A DNA stretch of 64,000 bases from Paralvinella palmiformis (GCA_025642065.1 JAODUP010000221.1:1-64000); one strand, 5' to 3'. Shown: positions 10,756 through 23,564, counted from the first letter of the stretch. The notes: a model not told the origin generated them from the letters alone. Program-made: numbers and translations.

Positions 10756-13068
10756 TCAAGTATTCCCAAATTTTATGGCTCTATTAGGTGTTATGCTACT
10801 GTATGATTGTTCTATCAAATCATTGTAGATTGACCTACAACCCTGAGATTGTTTCGAAACATTCCTGAGAGGGCAGTGGAATATGAATACATCTACTATT
10901 GTATGATATTTCTTAATCTCAAATTTCCACCGACGTGGAATAGCTGAAACAATAATATAATAGATCAGAAACTTTATATGTATACCATATTTCAGCTGAA
11001 AACCATTCAGACTCAATATATCACCTGTTTCGTTAAACAATTGATGAATATAAACAATGTTATTATCATTGAGTTCAGATATGTAAATAGGTTTATTGTT
11101 TATTCTTACATGTGAATTAAACCATATTATCTAGTTACGTATTTGTTGAATATTGGAAGGGTTGTAAAAATATACTTTAACCATGCCATTATCACTTCTC
11201 TAATAACAGGATTAGTCATGTTAGTAATAAAATTAGAGGTGTCAGCTATGCTAAAATTTATATTCCAAAAATAATTCAGAAAAGACCTTTTGTCGATATT
11301 CATGCCATGTATTGATACTTTTTGTCTCAGCATACAAGCTAGTAATTGTGCACACATTAAAAATATATATGGTGAGAGTAGGCATCTTTGTCTGGAACCC
11401 CGTGTGGACCTAAAAATGTCTGACGACCATCCATTATTAGATACTTGTGTTGTGATATCTTTATAAACTACATTAATCCATTTTATTAAAGAAGGACCAA
11501 AATTAAATTGTTTTAGACAATATTCTACAAAATCCCATTCCAAGCAGTCGAAAGCTTTTTCAAAATCCACTGACAATAGGAGTCCTGCTTAGTTATTTTG
11601 ATCTAAGTGATCCATGATATTTTTATTCGTATTATATTTTCTCCGATGTAGCGGTTCTTCAAAAAGCCAGTTTGGTCAGAATGTATTAGCTTGGGAAGCA
11701 CTAAACAAATACGTTTTGCTATCGCCTTTGTGGCTAGTTAATAGTCCTGATTGAGCATTGTAATAGGACGCCAGTTCTTTATTAACAATGTATATTTATC
11801 TTTTGGGGGTATTAAAGTTATTAGACCTTCTATTTGGGTGATAGATACTTTATTATTCATGTAATTGAAATTAAGAGCATTCGTTAAGTAACATTTGATA
11901 TATTTCCAAAAGTATTTGTAAAACGCTGCTGAGAAACCATCGGTGCCAGGGCTCTTATTGTTACTTAACAGGCCTTCACATGAATGTTGTTCATTATTGC
12001 TCAATTTCGGTAAAATAGTATCATATAGTTCGATAAAACGTGGAACAATATTATGGGTAGTAATGTATAATATTGAATAAAAGGAATGCAATTATTGTAA
12101 TATCCTTTTTTCTTCCATAGTAATTATTCCTTTTGATAGACGGAGACGCTTAATGGTTTTATTATTGAAATTACGCTTTTTTAGAAGTTTTCTCATCGTG
12201 CTCTTGTCAATCACATTTAGACCGCATAACAATTCCATTTATTTGTTCTTGTAATATGTCATCAATATCTTGTTTTATTAGCTTTATATCTTCTTCTATA
12301 TCATCTGATGGATTTTGTTGAAACTGCTTTTCCAGTCTTATCATTCGTCTATTATGTGCTAAAAGTGTATTGTTCTTACTTCGTTTTTTCAAAGCTGAGT
12401 AAGAAATACTACCCGCCCTTAATCGAAGTTGTATGGCTTCCCATAGCAGTCCCGCATTAAGCCCTTCTTCAATTATTAGGGTATCTCGTGTTGCTTGTTT
12501 TACATTCAGGACTTAATCTTGGTAGTGAAGTAGTGGGCAATTAAATTTCCACATTCCAGGTCCTCTTGGTTTATTGTCTATGCACATTGTAATTTTAATA
12601 AGGGAGTGATCGGTCAATATTCAAGGCAATATGAATGACGATTCAACCAAATTACTGAACCCGAAGGATACCAAAAAGTAATCTAAGCGTGAAATGTAAA
12701 CTGACTATCATACGGATGTTGTTTTCTCCATACTTCTACTAAATCTGCCTTTTTTATGTATGAGACAATTGACTCTTTCATATTTTTGTTAGAATGTACA
12801 GTAGCTCCACCTTTTTTATCTTTAATGACATTTAAAACACAATTAAAATCTTTATCGTCATTATCTGATTTTTCTACGACATTAATTATCCCTCTAACAA
12901 AATATGAATCATCATTATCAGGAGCATAACTGTTAACGATAGTCATTTGTCGATCACACACAGTCAGATCTATCATAACGTATCGCTAAAATTATCTGAA
13001 ATAAGATTATGACATATGTGGCTGACTCTTGTCCAAATCCATGCCCCTCTCGCATTTTGCTGGCCATG

Positions 13069-13133
<65 letters not shown>

Positions 13134-13310
13134 CTTGCCATTCATCAGACCACTGTTTTTCATTAATAGGAGTGCTATGGTTCTCTTGTAACAGGGCTAC
13201 AGCTGTCTTATGGTTTACCATTAGACAATTAAAAAGTTGTAATCATTTGTCCTGGGAAAGGAGTCCCCGGACATTTATGAATATGATACAGAGGCTACTA
13301 GCCATAAAGG
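10756..13310 (-). pseudogene. L1/Tx1-type LINE ORF2, internally deleted
   Basis: Read on the minus strand, the order of an L1-type ORF2 is clear. The endonuclease start (NVRGLLSQDK, LLQENHS) lies near 13290-13160, the endonuclease end (VIKDKKGGATV, VEVWRKQHPYDSQFTFH) at 12976-12690, and a linker with a coiled coil near 12390-12210. The RT fingers (SPGTDGF, IKNWRPITMLNQDY) lie at 12091-11738 and the palm (VDFEKAFDCLEWDF, FNFGPSLIKWI, GSRQRCLLSPYIF) at 11576-11330. The carboxy-terminal module (NETGDILSLNGFQLKYGI, AIPRRWK) lies near 11040-10900. The YADD-bearing segment is missing between about 11300 and 11270. Frameshifts, stops and a (TA)n tract inside the endonuclease show it is dead. It lies antisense in the PAN/EGF intron. 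Confidence 0.85.
13074..13130. repeat. (TA)n tract inside a LINE endonuclease frame
   Basis: A 57-base TA run interrupts the minus-strand endonuclease between WQGDI and a YSHGQQNARG-like continuation. On both sides the LINE frame is recognisable. Confidence 0.9.
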
Positions 13311-14479
13311 TTCAAACATATTGGGTATGTCCAGATATTAGACCCATATGAAACGATAATTGCAATTTTATTCTCATAGATTTGTAAGTGTTTTACAATA
13401 CTTATATAAGTTGTGCTTATTGTATGAATATGAATATGTTTTGACGAGTTTTGTTCTCTCTTATCATCAGAAGACATATCTGTGAAGACAGTTTGTGTCA
13501 TGTTAATGTGATGTGTTAAACCAGAAAAACAGTGCAATGCTTAACTACAGACAATCACAGTCCTTGTGTTAGACCTCAGTGCAATATATAAGACATAAAT
13601 TAGTTATGCGACATGTTCAACGCTGTTGTTAAATTGTGGCATATTTAGAAACTATGATATAATCATATTGTTTACCATAATAAAATTATTAAACAAAATC
13701 AGGTGTGTTTAGATTATTAATACACAATGACAATTCACGGTATTAATCAATATCTTAATATCCGAGTAACTCTCAATTTTTATTTATTTTAAAATCTTAA
13801 ATACTATTTTTGGTAGTCCCTTTTTATGATATTATTAAATGTGTAACCAGACTAGAACATGTAAAAAACTTCCATACGAAATATTGCGCAGCATACGAAG
13901 TTCACCTTACTATGTGATATATTTTAGAATGTTTAACAATAATATTGCAATATGGTGCATTACACAGTATTTGATTACAGGTTTGTGATATTTCTTAATT
14001 TACTATTATCCACATAAAGTGTTTTACATATATTTACTTTATAGAAATTTATAGAATAGTTCGGCGTCTCACTGGCCCACATTCCACAGCTGAAGTTTAC
14101 ATAAATATTTACATGTACCTGGGCGTGCCTTTATCACCCTGCATCGAGGGGCTGGGTCAGTGAGCTGGGGACGAGTAAATATTTGCAATCTAGAACCGTG
14201 TCAATAGTCGTGGTTACATACGGCGAATTTGGGGGAAGTGGGTCATTGGAACGCCACACTGAGCAATTTAATTGTCGTATTGTGTATGCAATTGGCGAAT
14301 TATATCGTTTGTGTATTGGGGCTCTGCGCCAATATATGAATAAATATAAAAATATCATGTCAGTGAATGCTAATGCTTTCCGCTCACCAAACGTGTATCA
14401 ACAATTCCAGAGATTACTGTGTATGCATTATAATCATTCAGGTTACTACTTACATATACATAATATTGGGTAAACCATT
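13311..14479. other. Spacer, no gene seen
   Basis: Non-repetitive AT-rich sequence in the long PAN/EGF intron. The open frames around 14134-14473 on both strands have no recognisable domain. Confidence 0.4.
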
Positions 14480-14650
14480 TTCATGTACATATTTAAGGGG
14501 TAATACCAGTTACATACACATAATCACGAGGTAATACTAATTACATAAACATATTCATGGGAACTGCTAATTACTTCGACATATTGCATACACATAACCG
14601 AAATGAATTAGTAAGTGCATGTGCATATTCATGGGAAATTCTAATTGCAT
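14480..14650. repeat. Degenerate tandem repeat, period about 40-45 bp
   Basis: Several decayed units share a GGTAATAC.A.TTACATA.ACATA word and a CATATTCATGGGAA word. Confidence 0.55.
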
Positions 14651-14786
14651 TTTATATATTCCTGTGTAAGTGCAATATTTTAATGTGTGTATTATTTATG
14701 GATCACTAAATTCTTAGCAGTCCTTAGCAGATTCAAAAATAACCTTGCAGTGTTATGGGATCGAAAATTGGGTCAAATGCTCTTGT

Positions 14787-14887
<101 letters not shown>

Positions 14888-14920
14888 ATATACTAATAAA
14901 TCGTTATCTCTGGGTGTTTT

Positions 14921-16326
14921 CCCAGGATACATGCAAGCTGCCCTTGTAAAACCATTAATAAAAACCACATCATGGACTGTTATATTCTAAACAATTACAA
15001 ACCTGTTTCAAATCTTACATTTTTATCTAAAGTTATAGAAAAGGCAGTTGCTTTTTATCTAAACAAACAAATATTTAATCAATAATAAACTTAATGAATC
15101 ACTACAGTTTGCCTATAAAAGTGGTCACAGCAATGAAACAGCCTTGGTTCGAGTGCAAAATGATATTATGATGTCAATTGATCAAGGTAAGCCAGTAATA
15201 CTTGTTCTTCTGGACCTGTCTGCTGCATTTGATACAGTTGACCATAATGTACTTTTCTCTAGGTTGAAAGACATGTTTGGTCTGTCAGGTAGAGTACTTG
15301 AATGGTTTAGATCCTATCTGGAACAACGCTCCCAGAGGGTGTCTGTTCATGGTATTTTATCTGACATTCAGTTTTTGTTATCTGGTGTACTACAGGGTTC
15401 AGTTCTTGGTCCTGTGGTTTTCACAATGTATACCTGTCCTCTTGGGATCATTAAGCAGCGATATGGGGTTAAATATCAGTTGTATGCTGATGACACACAG
15501 CTGTATATATTACTGGATCTTGACAATGAGTTACATTTCGCCCCTTCCTTGAAACATTTAGAACATTGTATTGCCGATATTCGGCTATGGATGACTCAAA
15601 ATTTTCTAAAACTAAGTGATAATAAAACAAATATTTTATATTTGGCATCACTACATTTTGTTAAATCCCCAAAGACACCAGCATTACAGATGAGTGCATC
15701 TTTGATTACCCCTAATGGGTTAGTAAAAAATCTAGGTGTTATTTTTGACCAATGTATTAACATGCATGAACATGTCACATCAGTATGCCGAGCTGCCTAC
15801 TACCATCTTAAGAACATCCACTGTTTAAAAGCATTATTGACACAAGAATCACTTGTAACTGTAGTTCATGCCTTTGTTATATATCGTATAGACTATTGTA
15901 ACTCCCTGTTATATGGTATATCTGATTATAACATTAATCGCATTCAGCGAATTCAGAATAGTGCAGCTCGCATTGCAACAAATACTAGAAAATTTGATCA
16001 TATGACCCCAATTCTTCAAAAACTACATTGGCTACCTGTTGGAGAGCGTATCCATTTCAAGATTTTGTTAATAACTTATACATTTATTAACGATACGGCG
16101 CCAGAATACCTGTGTGAAAGCCATCCCCAAAACTCAGGTCATCCAGTCAGATACTATTGCAGGTGCCAGTGTCTCGGCTCAAGTCATATGGTATTTGTGC
16201 GTTCAGTGTTGCAGCCCCCACTTTGTCGAATAGGTTGTCAGCAGATATTAGAAATGCGTCGTCTCTTGAAAATGATAAATCTCTTCTAAAAACACACCTA
16301 TTTAAGGTCGCTTTCACAGATAAATA
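14921..16326 (+). pseudogene. L2/CR1-type LINE reverse transcriptase, 5' truncated
   Basis: The longest real open frame in the window (15144-16289, 381 residues) is a non-LTR reverse transcriptase of the L2/CR1 kind. Landmarks are LLDLSAAFDTVDH (palm A), GVLQGSVLGPVVFTMYTCPL, YQLYADDTQLY (catalytic YADD), LKLSDNKTNILY, KNLGVIFD, RIDYCNSLLYGI and RIQNSAARI. Upstream, frameshifted pieces from 14921 extend the RT start (LQFAYKSGHSNETALVRVQNDI). The end has slipped frame after about 16130: the conserved carboxy terminus (CAFSVAAPTL, KTHLFKVAFTDK) lies in another frame and stops at 16324-16326. No endonuclease is present, so this copy is 5' truncated as LINEs usually are. It sits in sense in the PAN/EGF intron. 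Confidence 0.9.
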
Positions 16327-16470
16327 ATTATTATCTTTTAAAACTTTACAGAGTTTTACAGACATATTATTTGGGGTATTATTATATTAAATATTATTTG
16401 TACAGCGCTTTTGAATGGCTCCTGCTAGTAAGGGGTGCTTTATTATATATACATTTTTATCATTATTATC

Positions 16471-16519
<49 letters not shown>

Positions 16520-16534
16520 ATTATTATTATTATT
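16327..16534 (+). repeat. 3' tail of the L2/CR1-type LINE
   Basis: The segment holds a TTTGTACAGCGCTTTTGAATGG motif like the 3' end of many L2/CR1 LINEs. It then ends in ATCATT, (TA)n (16474-16514) and (ATT)n (to 16534), the simple-repeat tail expected of this clade. Confidence 0.75.
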
Positions 16535-17421
16535 TTTAAATTTTTTTTTACATTTATTTTTTTTATTTACTTGTTTATTTAGTTATTAACTGTGTATTTA
16601 TTTATTTATAATTATTGTTTAATTATAATAAACAAAGTAAGCGACCCCAATATCAAAAAAAGGAAAATTTGAAATGTTTTACATATTGTAATGGATATAA
16701 ATATTTACCAATATATCCTTATTTAGTTATGTAAATATGATGCTTGACGTTCTATATCGCATCACTTCCTTTTCCAATTTAGAAAGCTTTGTTAAAATAT
16801 CGATAAAACTAATATTACTGTACTGGATTATTTAAGTGTTTGTATTTGATGCGCGTAAAAAGCTATAGAATGCTCGTAATATTATTACTTCACCAAAGGT
16901 GGTATCATTTACTTTGATCACATTAAATATGGAATATATTTTCTATCAAAGCACGCCAACAAATCTGACATATTATTATAATTGCTTAATATATATTCTT
17001 GATTAAAGTTAAAAGTATCATAAGCATTTTACTTCATTTCTGCGGATACATATATCTAAATCGCATCAAATTTATATATCAAAATATATCAAACACCTCT
17101 TTATTGTATGTGTGACTTGTATACCTACTGATATCAGACCTTGTTACAAGTAATTATGTGTAGTGAAGTGTCGTGTGTGTCTGAATTCCAAACTATGAAT
17201 TTGTAACATACCCTGAAAAGTCTTTGCCATCTGACAGGAGGAACCAAATCACATGATGTTTTTTATCTTTACAAATAATGATCCTTTCAGCTTTTTCTGT
17301 AATAAATTAGTTTTGAAGAGAACACGATTTTATTACTTTCTATGCATCGAAAACGTGATAATGATATATAACAAATATAACAAATATATAACATACATAT
17401 CTGAAATCGTAATATTTCCAG
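16535..17421. other. Intronic spacer before EGF exon A
   Basis: No gene seen. The sequence is nearly identical to 19031-19940 in duplication unit B, apart from small indels. One is a roughly 40-base segment, CACTAGTTGTAGACCTGCTA and onwards at about 19559, which is present only in B. Confidence 0.6.
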
Positions 17422-17635
17422 ATAACGAGGTATGTGAGAAATTAACACCATGTCACAATAGCGGAACATGTACACCTAATGATATTCGGCCTCACTACAA
17501 ATGCAACTGTTTATCTTGGTGCTATGGCGCTCAGTGTGACACCTGCTATTCCATACCAGGTGTGCTTCTCCCAAAGGAAACTTAATTCTGCAGGGTGGAC
17601 ATATTGTGAAGGCTCCAGTTCAGAATGACTGGATT
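17422..17635 (+). pseudogene. EGF-domain exon, copy A (frameshifted)
   Basis: A TTTCCAG acceptor precedes the exon and a GTGAGT donor follows it. It encodes one EGF module: C-EKLTP-C-HNSGT-C-TPNDIRPHYK-C-N-C-LSWCYGAQ-C. One G is missing after 17566 compared with copy B, so the frame hits TAA at 17583-17585 instead of continuing to the donor. It starts in the phase left by the exon at 10357. Either this copy is dead and is skipped, or the indel is an assembly error in one copy. Confidence 0.8.
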
Positions 17636-17644
17636 GTGAGTTTA

Positions 17645-17645
<1 letters not shown>

Positions 17646-17676
<31 letters not shown>

Positions 17677-17700
17677 CTCTCTCTGTGTGTGCATGTGCGT

Positions 17701-17745
<45 letters not shown>

Positions 17746-17770
17746 GATATGTGTGTGTGTGTGTGTGTGG

Positions 17771-17811
<41 letters not shown>

Positions 17812-17831
17812 TGTGTGTGTGTGTGTGTGTT
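17646..17831. repeat. Compound (CT)n/(CG)n/(GT)n microsatellite
   Basis: CT repeats immediately after the donor, then GCGCGCGCGC at 17703-17716, then GT repeats with GTGGATAT interruptions. Overlapping long frames on both strands are low complexity. Confidence 0.95.
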
Positions 17832-17869
17832 TAGGGTACATAGTAAGAGGCAACAGGCACAGAGCATCA

Positions 17870-18700
17870 ACATATCTAAACATCCTTCAAAACCTACCTC
17901 CATAAATCTAAATACAACTATACATACATTAATCTAAAAATAAATGTTCCATACCTCCACATATTGATAGATGTGTGCGTATACCTAAGCATGTGTCTGG
18001 TCTACTCATCAGCCTGTTGGAACCAGCTAATTCGCTTTTCGTACGCGACAAATATGTCACGCCCACAGGAAAGCGGCTACATGCAGGCAACGTACAAAAA
18101 GCGGAAGCACGTAAAAAACATGCCATTTGATACAACAGCTCGCAATACCACAGTTTACATTCAACAGTAATTTTCTGTGGTCCAAAAGAAACTTGTATAT
18201 AAAACATTTCGACACCTCAGATGCTGACCTCAGCTTTATTCTGGGTTCGAATAACTAAATAAATCCTACCTATATGAACCATGTATACACGTCCGACTGG
18301 TCTGGCGTCGAAGTTCTTCTCTAACCTCAGTGAAAAGTCAGACCTTTTATATACCCTCGGCGTGTTAACAAGCATTACAGTTTGTTCACCACAAAAGAAT
18401 GTACACTATCTCAGTATGGACTCACTGAAGTGATTTAACTAAAATAAAAACAAAGTAGCAATACTGCACAATGGATTATTACTGGACTAGAACGAAATAT
18501 CGTCTCAAACCTGAGTAAATACTATGATTTACTCGAACCTAACAGCTAACCCTCATACGTTTCCGTTCATCACTAAGTGAACGTTCATTCACGCCTAATT
18601 TAGCGTCCCTAAGTATATGCAGTTAGGTGTGGTGGGATCTAAATTAAAGCGCCTATCCACTTGATCTATTTGACCCATGGTCGAGAACAGCGGATTTCAG
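17870..18700 (-). repeat. LTR-like repeat family R1, copy in unit A
   Basis: Read on the minus strand this segment has a TATAAAAGG box (18346-18354 reversed) and, about 115 bases on, an AATAAAG signal (around 18235). It matches 35675-36510 over some 800 bases and 9620-9870 in part. A TATA box followed by a poly(A) signal in a non-coding dispersed repeat suggests a solo LTR or LTR fragment. No open frame or second LTR is attached. Confidence 0.65.
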
Positions 18701-18722
18701 GCTGATCTGCGATACTGCGAAT

Positions 18723-18955
18723 GTCAGCAGATATTAGAAATGCGTCGTCTCTTGAAAATGTTAAATCTCTTCTAAAAACACACCTATTTAAGGTCGCTTT
18801 CACAGATAAATAATTATTATCTTTTAAAACTTTACAGAGTTTTACAGACATATTATTTGGGGTATTATTATATTACATATTATTTGTACAGCGCTTTTGA
18901 ATGGCTCCTGCTAGTAAGGGTGCTTTATTATATATACATTATTATCATTATTATC

Positions 18956-19006
<51 letters not shown>

Positions 19007-19030
19007 ATTATTATTATTATTATTATTTTA
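18723..19030 (+). repeat. LINE 3' fragment carried in unit B
   Basis: Copy of 16237-16534: the last codons of the L2/CR1-type frame, the TACAGCGCTTTTGAATGG tail motif, and the ATC/TA/ATT simple-repeat end. It arose by segmental duplication, not by a new insertion. Confidence 0.9.
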
Positions 19031-19940
19031 TTTATTTACTTGTTTATTTAGTTATTAACTGTGTATTTATTTATTTATAATTATTGTTTAATTATAATAA
19101 ACATAAGTCAGAGCAGAGCGTCCAATATCAAATAAAGGAAAATTTGAAATGTTTTACATATTGTAATGGATATACATATTTACCAATATATCCTTATTTA
19201 GTTATGTAAATATGATGCTTGACGTTCTATATCGCATCACTTCCTTGTCCGATTTATTTAGACAATTTGCTTTGTGTAAAATATACAGATAAAACTAATA
19301 TTACTGTACTGGATTATTTAAGTGTTTGTATTTGATGCGCGTAAAAAGCTATAGAATGCTCGTAATATTATTACTTCACCAAAGGTGGTATCATTTACTT
19401 TGATCACATTAAATATGGAATATATTTTCTATCAAAGCACGCCAACAAATCTGACATATTATTATAATTGCTTAATATATATTCTTGATTAAAGTTAAAA
19501 GTATCATAAGCATTTTACTTCATTTCTGCGGATACATATATCTAAATCGCATCAAATTCACTAGTTGTAGACCTGCTATTTATGAGAATACCAAAATAAA
19601 ATATATCAAACACCTCTTTATTGTATGTGTGACTTGTATACCTACTGATATCAGACCTTGTTACAAGTAATTATGTGTAGTGAAGTGTCGTGTGTGTCTG
19701 AATTCCAAACTATGAATTTGTAACATACCCTGAAAAGTCTTTGCCATCTGACAGGAGGAACCAAATCACATGATGTTTTTTATCTTTACAAATAATGATC
19801 CTTTCAGCTTTTTTTCTGTAATAAATTAGTTTTGAAGAGAACACGATTTTATTACTTTCTATGCATCGAAAACGTGATAATGATATATAACAAATATAAC
19901 AAATATATAACATACATATCTGAAATCGTAATATTTCCAG

Positions 19941-20155
19941 ATAACGAGGTATGTGAGAAATTAACACCATGTCACAATAGCGGAACATGTACACCTAATG
20001 ATATTCGGCCTCACTACAAATGCAACTGTTTATCTTGGTGCTATGGCGCTCAGTGTGACACCTGCTATTCCATACCAGGTGTGCTTGCTCCCAAAGGAAA
20101 CTTAATTCTGCAGGGTGGACATATTGTGAAGGCTCCAGTTCAGAATGACTGGATT
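19941..20155 (+). CDS. EGF-domain exon, copy B (open)
   Basis: Acceptor ATATTTCCAG ends at 19940 and the GTGAGT donor starts at 20156. The exon is 215 bases: it begins with two bases that complete a codon split after one base, matching the exon at 10357-10672, and ends in phase 0. It encodes one EGF module with six cysteines (CEKLTPC, NSGTC, HYKCNC, YGAQC) plus a seventh in LSWC, then a short tail, GVLAPKGNLILQGG and PVQNDWI. Unlike copy A it has no frameshift, so it is the likely functional exon, or an alternative if both are used. No further downstream exon of this gene could be identified before 23.5 kb. Confidence 0.75.
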
Positions 20156-20162
20156 GTGAGTT

Positions 20163-20164
<2 letters not shown>

Positions 20165-20199
<35 letters not shown>

Positions 20200-20236
20200 G
20201 TGTCTCTCTGTGTGTGCATGTGCGTGTGCGCGCGCG

Positions 20237-20280
<44 letters not shown>

Positions 20281-20294
20281 ATATGTGTGTGTGG

Positions 20295-20325
<31 letters not shown>

Positions 20326-20326
20326 G

Positions 20327-20359
<33 letters not shown>

Positions 20360-20378
20360 AGTGTGTGTGTGTGTGTTT
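20165..20378. repeat. Compound (CT)n/(GT)n microsatellite
   Basis: Counterpart of 17646-17831, with a different repeat number and an extra GTGGATATGT interruption. Confidence 0.95.
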
Positions 20379-20389
20379 TAGGGTACATA

Positions 20390-21250
20390 GTAAAAGGCAA
20401 CAGGCACAGAGCATCAACATATCTAAACATCCTTTCGAAACCTACCTCCATAAATCTAAATACAACTATACATACATTAATCTAAAAATTAAATGTTCCA
20501 TACCTCCACATATTGATAGATGTGTGCGTATACCTAAGCATGTGTCTGGTCTACTCATCAGCCTGTGGGAACCAGCAAATTCGTTTTTCAAAGCGACAAA
20601 AGTCCCCCCCCACAAAAAGGGCCCTACATGCAGAAAAGAAAAAAAGCGGAAGAAGTAAAAAAATCCCATTTGATACAACAGCCGCAATACCACAGTTTAC
20701 ATTTCAACAGAAATTTTCGGGTCCAAAAGAAACTTGTATAAAATTATTTCGACACCTCAGATGCTGACCTCAGCTTTATTCTGGGTTCGAATAACTGAAT
20801 AAATCCTACCTATATGAACCATGTATCAATACACGTCCGACTGGTCTGGCGTCGAAGTTTTTTCTAACCTAAGTGAAAATTTGGGGCCCCCGGCGGTTAA
20901 CAAACATTACATTTTGTTAAAACCACAAAAGAATGTACACTATTCGTATGGACTCACTAAAGTGATTTAACTAAAATAAAAAAAAAAGTAGCAATACGCA
21001 CAAGGGATTATTACTGGATTAAAAAGAAATATCGTTTCAAACCTGAGAAAAAATTTATGATTTACTGAACCTAACAGCTAATCCTCATACGTTTCCGTTC
21101 ATCACTAAGAACGTTCATTCACGCCTTTAAATTTTTCGTCCCTAAGTATATGCAGTTTTGGTGGTGGGATTAAAATTTAAAACGCCTATCCACTTGACTA
21201 TTTGGGCCCCTGGTCGAGAACAGCGGATTTGGCGATTTCCCATACTGCGA
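20390..21250 (-). repeat. LTR-like repeat family R1, copy in unit B
   Basis: Duplicate of 17870-18700. From about 20583 it shows C, G, A and T homopolymer runs where unit A has mixed sequence (for example CCCCCCCC at 20606 and TTTGGGGCCCCCGG near 20880), which looks more like consensus error than natural decay. Confidence 0.7.
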
Positions 21251-21539
21251 ATGACACGTCGGGATTATAATAGCTATACATTTAACAATTTTCCTATATC
21301 AATGTAACCTAATTACTCATAATATGGGAAAAAACTCTGTCCGCAGCTTAATACCGATGGAGATGCCTGCCGGAGTAACAAACGACTCCAGGAGTATAAA
21401 TCCATCAAACAGCATTGTATGAATTAATAGGTCGTTTTGCCAGACCACATAAGAGGACAACAATATAGATTCTACATTTTACATAACAAAGCTAATAGAC
21501 TCAAACATGTTGTAATAACGACATAAAATTCAATTAGAA

Positions 21540-23110
21540 AACGTATAATGTAACACATAACTGACCCTTTAGAAACAAACAGAATAGTTTTACATAATTT
21601 ACTCTGTCAAATGCCCTACTGGCGACCAAGAGAGAGATTTAATATTTTTTTTTAAATTTTGGTAATATTTGACAATTTCATTAACAATGTATGTACACTG
21701 TGTTGTAATGTGGAACTTTTCAAACCGAAATTGGATATCAGGGGTAATAAAAATACCATGATTCTTAAGCACGACCAAGTTATCCAAAAGCTTACTGAGA
21801 ATGCTGCTCACACCAATCGCTCGGTAGTTGTCAGACACATATATTGATTTCCGCTTATTGTTTGGAATCGGAACAATAACTAAACTCTGTAGGTGCCAAG
21901 GACAGTGAATGGCCTAAATTGTGCCGATGTATCGTTAAACAACATTCATCCATCTGTGGGTGCGAATCCATGATAAATCATGATATTGAATAAAATAGTA
22001 ATATGGTCACAAAGTTACGAGTACCATTGGTAATGCGATCCGATTACCATCCTGACACACCACCAGATTTACCAGGTTTCAGTAATAAAATGCACGAGTT
22101 ACTATCACCAATTATAAATGTCGGTGAGCGGCGACCGATCATATTACCAACGTCAAGCTTTGTCTTTTCCTAAAGTACTGCCATTTGGTGAGGGTCAAAT
22201 GACACACAGTTACATAATGACATATTTTTACTGGAACATATAATGGTACTTCCACCTAGTTTACGTTCGTCTGTCAATAGTACACAAAAATGCGAACTAC
22301 CCTTGTCTTTACATAATTTGTGGTAGAATATTGTTCTTTACTTATGAAGCCCCGATTTGGAAGATGGTGTGCATGAGCTAGCATTAATACAAGCTTTGAC
22401 ACTATTATCATGATATTCTTGTATAAAATGCTGGTGGACATCACAGACCAAGTCATTAAATTGAAGGACATGGTATGGTATATCACAGTTACAAAGTAAT
22501 TTATTCGCGTTATTCTGATAGTGGGAAGTTGTTATTTTGTGCTATAATGATTTGTCATCAAAAGTATTACGGGTGAGTGAGTTGGGTAATTTAAGTGAAA
22601 GAACATCATGGTGCCATAAATGATCACCATCTTGTAATACGGAATACGATTCAACACTGTCACATAAACCATCTAATAAAACAAAATGATCAATACAAGC
22701 TAGGGAAATTTAAACTTGCCATCATATGTATAATCAATAGAAATTCTGGAAAGGCTTTGTGCACATTTCATTAATTCACGAGCACACATCTGGTTAAGGC
22801 TCGTGGTGTGTGCTGATTGTATTCGAAGGTGATCAACTGGTATCACTGATACTGAGCTTATTTTCACAGGGTGAGATATTGGAATGGCATTTATTTGGTA
22901 AGAAGGCACTGGAAATATGGGATTATGGGTTGCCTTATCCAGCCTGGCCATTACTGCCAAGATAGCGAATACCTAAGCTTTGTCCTTAAATCGGGTATAT
23001 CCATTACGGGACCTTTGATGACATCAATGAAGCCACTGTAATCCTTATCAAACATAACTTGATTAGCCTCATTGATAAGGCCATGAGTATAATATCCGAT
23101 CAAATCTTTC
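21540..23110 (-). pseudogene. LINE endonuclease/RT remnant
   Basis: Minus-strand reading in several frames gives a non-LTR element. An endonuclease end (YTYDGKFKFP, then IDHFVLLDGLCDSVES) lies around 22800-22600. The RT start (SDNYRAIGVSSILSKLLDN, IQFRFEKFHITTQC) is at 21838-21680, followed by SRAFDRVNYVKLF in another frame. A further open stretch at 23110-22970 (YYTHGLINEANQVMFDKDYS) may be the endonuclease front. The RT breaks off before its YADD motif. The element is paralogous to 57373-58900 on the plus strand. Confidence 0.75.
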
Positions 23111-23564
23111 CTCGTGGATTTAATTGTACGAAATATATAATTTTAAAGCAAAGCAATACTTTAAGACGGTGAAAAGCTGGTCTATTTACAGAGATGGTCA
23201 AGTTGCAGAGGTGGATGGGGTTGAGGGTTTGCCTATTTTCTAATTATCTATGCATTGTATAGACTTTACCTGGATGTAGTAACGCTACATATGATGCATT
23301 TCGTTACCAAATATATATTTCCCAACATTCGGACAATTCAATTTATATTTTTGCACTAATCTCTGTTTACAATAATCTCAGTTACCTCTATAACTACCTA
23401 TGCATGGCAAATACATTACTTTTTTACTTTGCTCTATGGTGAATATTGTTCTGAGAAAAAAATTAACATCGTTGAAATGCATCTAAGTCTGGTTCTTACA
23501 AAGCAAAATTTAAATACTGTAGCATGTTTATATCAGTATTTTACAATTAACTAAGCGAAAATTT
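23111..23564. other. Spacer, no gene seen
   Basis: AT-rich sequence immediately upstream of a possible first exon. No TATA box stands out. Confidence 0.4.

Larger units (their letters stand above)
16237..18722. repeat. Tandem duplication, unit A (about 2.49 kb)
   Basis: Starts within the LINE carboxy-terminal frame (GTCAGCAGATATTAG at 16237) and runs to a GATACTGCGAATG end at 18722, where unit B begins with the same GTCAGCAGAT words. It contains the LINE 3' tail, an intronic spacer, the EGF exon, a long compound microsatellite and an R1 LTR-like repeat. Confidence 0.92.
18723..21253. repeat. Tandem duplication, unit B (about 2.53 kb)
   Basis: Head-to-tail copy of 16237-18722, ending with the same TACTGCGAATG words at 21253. 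Most of it is nearly identical to unit A, but 20583-21250 is much more divergent, with homopolymer-rich changes. Confidence 0.92.
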
